Shown here: positions 24,722-31,944 of the stretch, piece by piece | Layout of the letters: every line of letters begins with the position of its first letter | How positions within the stretch are numbered: the stretch's first letter is position 1 | NCBI GenBank assembly: GCA_019694755.1 | Contig: JAIBBI010000042.1 | Coordinates: 1 to 35,702 of the forward strand | DNA from: Gemmataceae bacterium | Lineage (GTDB): Bacteria; Planctomycetota; Planctomycetia; Gemmatales; Gemmataceae | Direction of reading: 5' to 3' | Length of the DNA: 35,702 nt | Program-made: the position numbers and the translations under genes | Notes under the pieces: model-generated | What the model was told of the DNA's origin: nothing | The model's database searches: none | What the model saw: the letters and a program-made list of their open reading frames with translations, nothing else

Positions 24722-27409
24722 TTGGCCGCCTCCGACAACCCCTCTGATCTGCCCCCGCTTCCACCCGAAATTGCAACCGACGCGGCATCGCCTTTCGATC
24801 CGCTCGATATTGCTGACGAGCTCAAGGATAGCTACCTGACATACGCGATGAGCGTCATCGTCAGCCGGGCTTTGCCGGACGTGCGGGACGGACTCAAGCC
24901 CTCGCAGCGGCGTATTCTGGTCGCCATGCAGGACCTCGGCCTCAGCCCTAACAGTGGCACGAGCAAGTGTGCGGGTATCGTTGGCGAGACGATGAAGCGA
25001 TACCACCCCCACGGCGACGGGGCCATTTACGACACGCTCGTTCGCCTGGCGCAGGACTGGAACATGCGGTCGCGGCTGATTTCGCCGCAGGGCAACTTCG
25101 GATCGATTGCCGGGCTGCCCGCTGCCGCAATGCGGTACACGGAAGCCAAGCTTGCGGGGACGGCCGGTGAACTACTTGCCGACCTCGATCGCGACACCGT
25201 CGACTTTATTGACAATTACGACGGAAAGTATCGCGAACCACTCGTGTTGCCGGGAAAGTTCCCGAACTTGCTTGTGAACGGCTCGGGCGGCATTGCCGTC
25301 GGAATGGCGACCGAAATCCCGCCGCACAACCTCCGGGAGATCTGTCAGGGCCTGATTGCTATGATCGATCGCCCTGAGATTTCGCTTGCAGACCTGATTG
25401 CGATCATTCCCGGCCCGGACTACCCGACGGGCGGCATCATCATGGGCCGGCAGGGAATCGTAGACGGCTATCGGACCGGCCGGGGCAAGGTGACACTTCG
25501 CGCGCGAGTCGACGTGTTGGAGGAGCGCAATCGCGGCCAGTTGATCATCCGCGAAGTCCCTTATCAGGTCAGCCGAAACAAGCTGATGGAGTCGATCGGC
25601 GAGTTGGTAAAGGAAGAACGGGTCAAGGGGATCGCGGCCGTCCGCGATGAATCCAGTTCGCGGACCGGCGAACCCGTCCGCATCGTCATCGACCTGAAGA
25701 GGGATGCCGATGCCGGGCTCGTCCTGAACCAGCTTTATCAGTTCTCGCCGCTCCAGAAGACGGCGAGCATTATCCTCCTCGCCCTCGTCGACGGCCGGCC
25801 GAAAGTCCTGACACTGAAGGAAATGATGGCCGAATACCTGCGCCACCGGGTGCAGGTGATTCGTCGACGAACGGAGTACCTCCTTCGTGAGGCCAAGCGA
25901 CGGGCGCATATTCTCGAAGGGCAGCTCATCGCGATCTCGTCGCTGGATGAAGTCATCGCGATTTGCCGAGGTTCGCCGAGTCGGACTGAGGCGAAAAACC
26001 GCCTGATGGGCATGACTGTCGCCGCCGCTGTCCTGGAGCGGGCGATCGGTGCAGAGGCGTTTGCCGCACTTCAGGCAGAATTGGGCACGATGGCCGACTA
26101 CCGCATGACGGAAGTCCAGGCCGAGGCCGTTGTCAATCTCCGGCTCGGGCAGTTGGCCGCTTTGGAGCGCGACGAGATCCTTCGCGAATACTCCGGTCTC
26201 CGGACCGAGATTCGCGGTTATCAGGAACTCCTTTCGAGCGACGCCAACATTTTGGCAGTTGTCCGGAAAGACCTGGAAGAACTTCGAGACAAGTACGGTG
26301 ACGATCGACGAACGGAGATTTCCGACCAGGGGGCCGGCGTCGACCTCGAAGACCTGATCGAGGAAGAGACCCAGGCCGTCACGATCAGCCACCTCGGCTA
26401 CGTGAAACGACTGCCCCTGAATACATATCGCACGCAGCACCGAGGCGGAAAAGGTGTCAGCGGGGGCAACACGCGCGAAGACGATTTCATCGAGCACTTC
26501 TTTGTCGCCAGCACCCATGCCTATCTGCTCTGTTTCACCAATACCGGGCGCGTCTACTGGCTCAAGGTGTACGACATCCCCCAAATGAGCCGGACGAGCG
26601 CGGGTCGGGCAATTGCCAACGTCCTGTCATTGAAGCCGGACGAGAAAGTGACCAGCGTCATTCCGGTCCGCCAATTCGAAGGCGATGCCTGCCTGCTCAT
26701 GGCGACCAAGGCCGGCGTCGTCAAGAAAACCGACCTCGAACAGTACTCCCGGCCCAAACAGGGCGGGATCATCGGAATATCCCTCGACGAGGGCGACAAA
26801 CTGATGTCCGTGGTCCTGACTCGTCCCGGCGACGAGGTCGTGCTCAGTACCGCGAACGGTTATGCGATCCGGTTCAGCGAGGCGGATGCCCGCTCCATGG
26901 GGCGGAATACCCGCGGCGTGAAAGGTATCGCCATACAGGAAGGTGACGAAGTCGTCGGCCTGGTGGTGGCCGATCCCGACGGAGACCTTTTGACTTTCTG
27001 CGAGAACGGGTACGGCAAACGAACTCCGTTCGGTCCGAACACGGCCGGTGGTGAACCGACCGAGTCCGAAGTCGACGAGTCGGACGAATCCCAGGCAGCC
27101 GAGGGCGAAGAGCCACGGTCTGCCATGCGATACCGTCTGCAACGGCGGGGCGGCAAAGGAGTCATCGATATCCGTACCAGCGAACGTAATGGACGAGTGG
27201 TCGGGACGCTTGCAGTCCGCGACGGCGACGAGATCATGCTGATCACGAGTCAGGGCATGGTCAACAGAACCAAGGCGGACGAGATTCGCCAGGTCGGTCG
27301 AAACACACAAGGCGTCCGGGTCATGGGCCTCGACGAAGGCGACAAAGTCGTCTCGGCAGCCAAGATCGCACAGGTCGAACTGGAAGGGACTCAGACAGAG
27401 CCAAAATGA
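24722..27409 (+). CDS. gyrA: DNA gyrase subunit A
   Basis: 895 residues, probably from TTG 24722 with GAGG at 24710-24713; the acidic N-terminal tail precedes the first conserved block (YLTYAMSVIVSRALPDVRDGLKP). GyrA cuts and rejoins DNA within the A2B2 gyrase. The catalytic Tyr is Tyr139 (AAMRYTEAK). The quinolone-resistance region reads HPHGDGAIYD, so the E. coli Ser83 position is Gly100 and the Asp87 position is Asp104. The C-terminal wrapping domain has the GyrA-box as QHRGGKG (572-578) and a second such motif QRRGGKG (807-813), with an acidic insertion at about 778-798. The boxes identify it as gyrase rather than topoisomerase IV. gyrB is not in the window. The gene ends overlapping the convergent VOC gene by 19 bases. 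Confidence 0.95.
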   Translation: MAASDNPSDLPPLPPEIATDAASPFDPLDIADELKDSYLTYAMSVIVSRALPDVRDGLKPSQRRILVAMQDLGLSPNSGTSKCAGIVGETMKRYHPHGDGAIYDTLVRLAQDWNMRSRLISPQGNFGSIAGLPAAAMRYTEAKLAGTAGELLADLDRDTVDFIDNYDGKYREPLVLPGKFPNLLVNGSGGIAVGMATEIPPHNLREICQGLIAMIDRPEISLADLIAIIPGPDYPTGGIIMGRQGIVDGYRTGRGKVTLRARVDVLEERNRGQLIIREVPYQVSRNKLMESIGELVKEERVKGIAAVRDESSSRTGEPVRIVIDLKRDADAGLVLNQLYQFSPLQKTASIILLALVDGRPKVLTLKEMMAEYLRHRVQVIRRRTEYLLREAKRRAHILEGQLIAISSLDEVIAICRGSPSRTEAKNRLMGMTVAAAVLERAIGAEAFAALQAELGTMADYRMTEVQAEAVVNLRLGQLAALERDEILREYSGLRTEIRGYQELLSSDANILAVVRKDLEELRDKYGDDRRTEISDQGAGVDLEDLIEEETQAVTISHLGYVKRLPLNTYRTQHRGGKGVSGGNTREDDFIEHFFVASTHAYLLCFTNTGRVYWLKVYDIPQMSRTSAGRAIANVLSLKPDEKVTSVIPVRQFEGDACLLMATKAGVVKKTDLEQYSRPKQGGIIGISLDEGDKLMSVVLTRPGDEVVLSTANGYAIRFSEADARSMGRNTRGVKGIAIQEGDEVVGLVVADPDGDLLTFCENGYGKRTPFGPNTAGGEPTESEVDESDESQAAEGEEPRSAMRYRLQRRGGKGVIDIRTSERNGRVVGTLAVRDGDEIMLITSQGMVNRTKADEIRQVGRNTQGVRVMGLDEGDKVVSAAKIAQVELEGTQTEPK

Positions 27410-27816
27410 CCCGCTGCGACCCGAGGACCGATCAGATCCCACCGGTTTCCATACAGGTCGAGGAAAACCGCAACAGTACCGTAGGCTTCCTGCCGCGGTT
27501 CCTCGACAAATCGAACTCCGCGGTCGTTCATGAACGCATAATCTCGGCAAAAATCGTCCGTTCGCAAAAACAGCGACACGCGGCCGCCCGTCTGGTTGCC
27601 GATCCGCGACTCTTGATCGATGTTTACAGCGCGGGCCAGAAGTATGTCTGCGCCACCATCGCCGGGCGACATGACCACCCAACGTTTACCGTCCCCCACC
27701 GGCTCATCCTTAAGCAGGCGAAACTGGAGCGCGTCCGAGTAAAACGCGATCGCCTCGTCGTAGTCGCGTACGACAACTGTCACCATTGCCAGCGTTCGGC
27801 CCATAGGTGTAGTCAC
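27391..27816 (-). CDS. VOC superfamily (glyoxalase/bleomycin-resistance-like) protein
   Basis: 141 residues from GTG 27816; an ATG at 27804 (MGRTLAMVTVVV) is equally possible and neither has a clear ribosome-binding site. It has the beta-alpha-beta-beta-beta fold signature twice: MVTVVVRDYDEAIAFYSDALQF at the start, and VSLFLRTDDFCRDYAFMNDRGV with FLDLYGNRWDLI at the end. The latter resembles a metal-binding Glu/Asp/His arrangement of glyoxalase-type enzymes, but the substrate (methylglyoxal, antibiotic or other) cannot be told. Its last 19 bases overlap gyrA, which is transcribed the other way. Confidence 0.88.
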   Translation of the reverse strand: MTTPMGRTLAMVTVVVRDYDEAIAFYSDALQFRLLKDEPVGDGKRWVVMSPGDGGADILLARAVNIDQESRIGNQTGGRVSLFLRTDDFCRDYAFMNDRGVRFVEEPRQEAYGTVAVFLDLYGNRWDLIGPRVAAGHFGSV

Positions 27817-27832
27817 TACGGTGGAATTGTCG

Positions 27833-28288
27833 TCACTTTCCGTTCGGTGCCTGCTTCTTGAATACGATCATGATCAGCTGAGAGTCCGGCTTTGTGGCAA
27901 ACTCCTTCGGGCGGCCTTCGGTGCTGGTCGAATGCCGAAGGCAGACTTTCAGTTCGTCTCCTTTGATTTCGTAGATGCCGAGAATTCCGTTCTTCTCTTT
28001 GGGCGGTGAAAAACTCAGGTGTTTCGGCGACTCGGTTGCTTTGACAGTGAACGGGCATTCTTCCTCGCGATCGTCCTTGAAATTGCCCTTTATGAAGAGC
28101 TTGTCTCCTACGAACCGGAACCGCATGCGGCGGGCCTCTTCTGCCGGCAACGGCTTCCCGTTTGTTTCCATGGATTGTCCGTACCAGACCCCCTGAAGAG
28201 GTTTTGCTGCGTCATCCGCGGAGGCGGTACCGGGCATATTTGCCGAGACGGCGACGATGAGCAGCAGGCCGGTGACGTTCGTTTTCAT
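27833..28288 (-). CDS. planctomycete TIGR03067 domain protein
   Basis: 151 residues from ATG 28288, which opens a signal peptide (MKTNVTGLLLIVAVSANMPGTASA). The domain starts KPLQGVWYGQSMETNGKPLP, continues with MRFRFVGDKLFIKGNF and SPKHLSFSPP, then GILGIYEIKGDELKVCL, and ends SQLIMIVFKK. This matches the lipocalin-like TIGR03067 family, expanded in planctomycetes and of unknown function. It is probably secreted or periplasmic. A frame further upstream to 28372 lacks a signal peptide and is rejected. Confidence 0.85.
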   Translation of the reverse strand: MKTNVTGLLLIVAVSANMPGTASADDAAKPLQGVWYGQSMETNGKPLPAEEARRMRFRFVGDKLFIKGNFKDDREEECPFTVKATESPKHLSFSPPKEKNGILGIYEIKGDELKVCLRHSTSTEGRPKEFATKPDSQLIMIVFKKQAPNGK

Positions 28289-28451
28289 TGTGTGTCCCTC
28301 TCGAATTTTCGGGGAAGCTGGCCGAGACAGGTTAGACGATTCGGAACTGACGTAAAGCCGAGGTCGAATCACTGCGTCGGGCGTATGGTAACGTCAGCGT
28401 GACAACGCCTTCTGGTGGTTGTCGCAGGAAATTCCTCCGAGGGGCCGACCG

Positions 28452-30536
28452 ATGGCAGAAAACGAATCGCGCGACCAGGACTGGCTGTGCATCAATACGA
28501 TTCGCACGCTGGCGATGGACGCCGTCCAGGCCGCCAATTCTGGCCACCCGGGGACACCAATGGCGCTGGCGCCGGTCGCTTACAGCCTCTGGCAGCATGT
28601 TCTGCGTTACGATCCCGCCCATCCGAGCTGGCCGAACCGCGATCGATTCGTTCTGTCGGCCGGTCATGCGTCGATGCTCCTGTACTCCATTCTTCACCTG
28701 ACCGGGGTTCGGGCCGTCGACGATCGCGGTCAGCCACTCGAATCACCGGCCGTCTCGCTCGATGAGATTCGCCGGTTTCGCCAACTCGACAGCAAGTGCC
28801 CTGGTCATCCCGAGTACCATTGGACAAGCGGCGTCGAGACAACTACCGGCCCGCTCGGTCAGGGCCTGGCCAACAGCGTCGGCATGGCGATCTCCGGCCG
28901 GTGGCTGGCGGCGCAATACCACCGCCCGGGCTTCGAAGACCTCTTCGACTTCAACGTGTATTCAATCTGCGGTGACGGCTGCCTCATGGAGGGCGTTGCG
29001 GCCGAGGCGGCATCTCTGGCCGGCCACCAGAAACTCGGCAATCTTTGCTGGATCTACGACAACAACCGGATCACCATCGAAGGCAACACGTCCCTCGCAT
29101 TTTCCGAAGACGTATCTGCCCGATTCGTGAGCCTCGGATGGCACGTCGTCCATGTCGCTGATGCCAACGACCTGAATTCACTCGCTCGCGCGTATAGATC
29201 ATTCCTGGATACGCGGGATCGACCCACCCTGATAATCGTCGACAGCCATATTGCCTTCGGTTCGCCCAACAAACAGGACTCGCACTCGGCCCACGGTGAG
29301 CCACTTGGCGAAGAGGAAATCAAGCTGACCAAGCGGGCCTACGGCTGGCCTGAAGACGCCAAGTTCCTTGTCCCCGACGGAGTTTACAGGCATTTTCAAT
29401 CTGGAATTGGCGAGCGAGGACAATCGCTCCATTCCGAGTGGACGGCCCGAGTTGCCAAGTACCGTGCGGCCCATCCCGATTCGGCACGACAACTGGACCA
29501 GATGCTCGCCGGGGAACTACCGAAAGGATGGGATGACGACCTGCCGGTATTCCCGGCCGACCCGAAGGGCGTCGCAACCCGAGATGCGGGCGGGAAGGTC
29601 CTTAATGCCATTGCCAAACATGTCCCGTGGCTGATTGGCGGATCGGCAGACCTAGCGCCATCCTGCAAGACGCGGCTAACCTTTGACGGTGCAGGGGACT
29701 ATTTCGCGACCACGCCTGGCGGTAGAAATTTCCACTTTGGCATTCGCGAGCATGCGATGGCGTCGGTTCTAAACGGCATGGCATTGACAAAGATCCGGCC
29801 GTTCGGATCGACGTTTCTCATCTTCAGCGATTACGCCAAAGCCGCGATTCGGCTCAGTGCCCTGATGGAATTGCCCGTCATTTACGTCTTCACGCACGAC
29901 AGTATCGGAGTCGGCGAAGACGGTCCAACGCACCAACCAATCGAGCAACTAGCGTCCTTGAGGAGCATTCCCGGGATGATGGTGTTTCGCCCGGCCGATG
30001 CCAATGAGACGACGGAAACCTGGCGGTACATGATGACGCTCAAACATCGCCCGGCCGCCATTGCGTTGACCCGTCAGGCGGTCCCGACGATCGACCGGAG
30101 TCGGTACGCGGCCGCCGGCGGCGTCAGTCGTGGCGGCTATGTGTTGGCAGATGCTGCGAATGGCAAACCGGACGTCTTGCTTCTCGCGACCGGCAGCGAG
30201 GTATCACTTTGCCTCGACGCACGCGAACGACTGGCCGCCGACGGTATTCAGGCGCGAGTCGTCAGCATGCCCTGCTGGGAGCTGTTCGAGTCCCAGCCCG
30301 AAGGTTACCGAAACTCCGTCCTGCCACATGAAGTGGCGGCTCGGATCGCGGTCGAGCAGGCCTCGCCATTCGGATGGGCTCGTTACGTTGGGACTCAGGG
30401 GGAATGCGTGTGCATGACGACATTTGGAGCGTCCGCACCGCTGAAAGACCTTCAAAAGAAGTTTGGGTTTACGACGGACAACGTTGTCGCAGCCGCCCGA
30501 CGGCAACTCGAGAGGTCACGAAAACAGTCGGCGTAG
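28452..30536 (+). CDS. tkt: transketolase
   Basis: 694 residues from ATG 28452; GAGGGG at 28439-28444 fits, while an in-frame TTG at 28419 is not needed. Transketolase moves two-carbon units between sugar phosphates in the pentose phosphate and Calvin-type pathways, with thiamine diphosphate. Evidence: NSGHPGTPM (29-37), the ThDP motif GDG (174-176) ending in IYDNN, catalytic Glu433 in FGIREHAMAS, and GEDGPTHQPIEQLASLR (488-504). Length is normal. It is divergent from the TIGR03067 gene across a 163-base region and ends 3 bases before the convergent DoxX gene. Confidence 0.96.
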   Translation: MAENESRDQDWLCINTIRTLAMDAVQAANSGHPGTPMALAPVAYSLWQHVLRYDPAHPSWPNRDRFVLSAGHASMLLYSILHLTGVRAVDDRGQPLESPAVSLDEIRRFRQLDSKCPGHPEYHWTSGVETTTGPLGQGLANSVGMAISGRWLAAQYHRPGFEDLFDFNVYSICGDGCLMEGVAAEAASLAGHQKLGNLCWIYDNNRITIEGNTSLAFSEDVSARFVSLGWHVVHVADANDLNSLARAYRSFLDTRDRPTLIIVDSHIAFGSPNKQDSHSAHGEPLGEEEIKLTKRAYGWPEDAKFLVPDGVYRHFQSGIGERGQSLHSEWTARVAKYRAAHPDSARQLDQMLAGELPKGWDDDLPVFPADPKGVATRDAGGKVLNAIAKHVPWLIGGSADLAPSCKTRLTFDGAGDYFATTPGGRNFHFGIREHAMASVLNGMALTKIRPFGSTFLIFSDYAKAAIRLSALMELPVIYVFTHDSIGVGEDGPTHQPIEQLASLRSIPGMMVFRPADANETTETWRYMMTLKHRPAAIALTRQAVPTIDRSRYAAAGGVSRGGYVLADAANGKPDVLLLATGSEVSLCLDARERLAADGIQARVVSMPCWELFESQPEGYRNSVLPHEVAARIAVEQASPFGWARYVGTQGECVCMTTFGASAPLKDLQKKFGFTTDNVVAAARRQLERSRKQSA

Positions 30537-30539
30537 GCG

Positions 30540-30923
30540 TTACGCTCGCCGGACTGGCAACAGCTGACGAATACGCGGATCCCGGAGAAACAGGGCGAGC
30601 CACACGAGGACCCCGCCAACGGCCGCTCCGGCAAAGTTGTCGCCCGAACGCACGTGGGTTGCAATTGCGCCGCCAAAATAGCCGGTGAGCAGTACGGCTC
30701 CCAACACTGCGGTTTGTGGCACGATGAAAATCAGCACGCAGGCGAGTTCAACGACGCCAATGGTCTGCACAACCTGAGCCGGGTAGCCGTGTTTTCCGAC
30801 AAGTTCGTCGGTGACCATCGGCGAATTCTGGAGTTTCATGACCGCACTCATGGTCAACATTGCAGCCACGACCGCGGTGAGAATGCGACCCGTCCAAGTC
30901 AGGGCTTTGGATTGTTCTGCCAT
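30540..30923 (-). CDS. DoxX family membrane protein
   Basis: 127 residues with four membrane segments (about residues 10-30, 52-68, 72-90, 97-113). The pattern TGRILTAVVAAMLTMSAVMKL, GYPAQVVQTIGVVELACVLIFIV and TAVLGAVLLTGYFGGAIATHVR fits DoxX-like proteins, small inner-membrane proteins sometimes linked to redox or thiosulfate metabolism. A specific function is not evident. It shares the strand of the DinB gene upstream (55 bases away) and is convergent with tkt. Confidence 0.85.
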   Translation of the reverse strand: MAEQSKALTWTGRILTAVVAAMLTMSAVMKLQNSPMVTDELVGKHGYPAQVVQTIGVVELACVLIFIVPQTAVLGAVLLTGYFGGAIATHVRSGDNFAGAAVGGVLVWLALFLRDPRIRQLLPVRRA

Positions 30924-30978
30924 TGGCGTTCACCTCATGATCTGACTTCGGGAAGGGTAACAGGCCCGCCGGGTGTAC

Positions 30979-31488
30979 TCAAGCCGTTTCCGGCGGGAGC
31001 GTCGTTCGGCTCCAGAAAATGAAGTCGGTCATTGCCGGTTGTCCCCCGACTTGCCGGACCAACATGGCGATCTGGCCGCGATGGTATGCCGAGTGCGTAA
31101 ACAACTGGGCGAGTATGTCCTCGACCCGGCTGCAAAACCTTCCGCCATCGGTGCTGCGGTACTCGACGTCCCGCTGCAGTTCGTTGTCATCGCTGGTCGT
31201 CAGGTATTTTTCCCAGTCTGATTCGGCATGGTTCGATTCTGCAGCGACCGCCTCGAGCGAGACATTCTCGGGAAAAAGTACTGTCGGCCTGGGGTACTCG
31301 GCCGCGATCCGCGATAGCCAAAGTCGGCGGGCCGCAATGATGTGGCCCATCAGCGAAACGGCGCGGCGAAATTCCAGCCGCGTCTGGCCTTCGACTGGAA
31401 CCGCGGAAAGCGACTCCAAAGTCAACTGGTGTACATCCCGTTCATAGTCGAACCAGCGGCGGAATCGATCCGCGAGATTGTGACTCAT
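30979..31488 (-). CDS. DinB family protein
   Basis: 169 residues from ATG 31488; a TTG at 31518 would extend it but lacks support. Four-helix DinB/YfiT-like proteins bind a metal through three His: here His49 (SLMGHIIAARRLW), His132 and His136 (LFTHSAYHRGQI). GQPAMTDFIFW is the typical C-terminal part of the family. Members include DNA-damage-induced proteins and thiol-dependent transferases (bacillithiol/mycothiol). The PIG-L gene at the start of the window could be part of the same thiol chemistry, but that is only a guess. Confidence 0.88.
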   Translation of the reverse strand: MSHNLADRFRRWFDYERDVHQLTLESLSAVPVEGQTRLEFRRAVSLMGHIIAARRLWLSRIAAEYPRPTVLFPENVSLEAVAAESNHAESDWEKYLTTSDDNELQRDVEYRSTDGGRFCSRVEDILAQLFTHSAYHRGQIAMLVRQVGGQPAMTDFIFWSRTTLPPETA

Positions 31489-31524
31489 TGACACGTGACC
31501 CCAAAACCGAATTGGCAAATGAGA

Positions 31525-31558
31525 AGAACCGTGGCAGCAGGCCGCGTGCCACGGTTCT
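31525..31558 (-). terminator. hairpin terminator after tRNA-Glu
   Basis: A perfect 12-bp stem (AGAACCGTGGCA at 31525-31536, TGCCACGGTTCT at 31547-31558) with a 10-base loop, 7 bases beyond the 3' end of tRNA-Glu on its strand. On that strand it is followed by TCTCATTT, a weak T-rich tail. It probably ends the tRNA transcript before the DinB gene. Confidence 0.7.
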
Positions 31559-31564
31559 CCGGTT

Positions 31565-31637
31565 TACCCCCAAGGGGATTCGAACCCCTGTCTTAGCCTT
31601 GAGAGGGCTATGTCCTAGGCCTCTAGACGATGGGGGC
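31565..31637 (-). tRNA. tRNA-Glu (anticodon CTC)
   Basis: The minus-strand sequence folds as a 73-base cloverleaf: acceptor GCCCCCA/TGGGGGT (first pair G-U), anticodon stem TAGCC/GGCTA with loop CTCTCAA (anticodon CTC at 31601-31603), T arm GGGTTCGAATCCC, discriminator A. CCA is not encoded. It reads GAG codons. Candidate promoter 10 bases upstream. Confidence 0.95.
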
Positions 31638-31646
31638 GTTGAACAC

Positions 31647-31675
31647 AGTTTACAACAAACCTGGATCCGGGCCAA
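31647..31675 (-). promoter_or_regulatory. candidate promoter of tRNA-Glu
   Basis: On the minus strand, TTGGCC (31670-31675) and TAAACT (31647-31652) with a 17-base spacer, 10 bases from the tRNA start. Moderate match to consensus. Confidence 0.45.
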
Positions 31676-31804
31676 CACCGACCCGAAACGGGGCCGATCC
31701 CTCGTCGACCAGTCAAACTGACGGCTTCGGACCGATGAGGGTTCGCGGCGGAACCTTATTGGTACCGATTTCCGCCAGACCATCGGAAGTCGCCCGAGAG
31801 CACC

Positions 31805-31810
31805 TATAAT
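31805..31810 (+). promoter_or_regulatory. selC: -10 element of selC
   Basis: A perfect TATAAT, 10 bases before the tRNA-Sec start, at the distance expected for transcription beginning just before the mature 5' end. No good -35 lies 16-18 bases upstream (around 31781-31789). Confidence 0.6.
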
Positions 31811-31819
31811 CAGACGCAG

Positions 31820-31917
31820 GGGAGTGTTTCCACGGCTGGTGCCGGGCCTGGTCTTCAAAACCAGCGGCGGGTGGGATGACTGCTCGCAGTGGGTTCGATT
31901 CCCATACACTCCCGCCA
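31820..31917 (+). tRNA. selC: selenocysteine tRNA, tRNA-Sec (anticodon TCA)
   Basis: 98 bases including an encoded GCCA end. It has every hallmark of bacterial tRNA-Sec. The acceptor stem has 8 bp (GGGAGTGT 31820-31827 with ACACTCCC 31906-31913). The D stem has 6 positions (31831-31836 with 31841-31846, one A-G mismatch) and a 4-base loop. The anticodon stem CTGGT/ACCAG carries loop CTTCAAA, with TCA at 31855-31857 reading UGA. A long variable arm (31865-31888) folds on itself. The T stem has 5 bp around TTCGATT, and the discriminator is G. It serves UGA recoding with SelA, SelB and SelD, none of which are in the window. Confidence 0.95.
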
Positions 31918-31944
31918 TTTTCTACCGAGCCGCAGTACGGATTC

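Noticed and set aside
25172-26584. Long open frame (470 codons) antisense to gyrA
   Set aside because: It lies wholly inside gyrA, has no recognisable motifs, and is the kind of frame that high-GC coding DNA produces on the other strand.
28347-28397. CTGACGT...ACGTCAG inverted repeat upstream of tkt
   Set aside because: Only 7 bp per arm with a 37-base gap; expected by chance often enough not to call an operator.
31747-31776. GGCGGAA...TTCCGCC inverted repeat upstream of selC
   Set aside because: 7 bp arms, 16-base gap and no known role; noted only as a possible site near the selC promoter.
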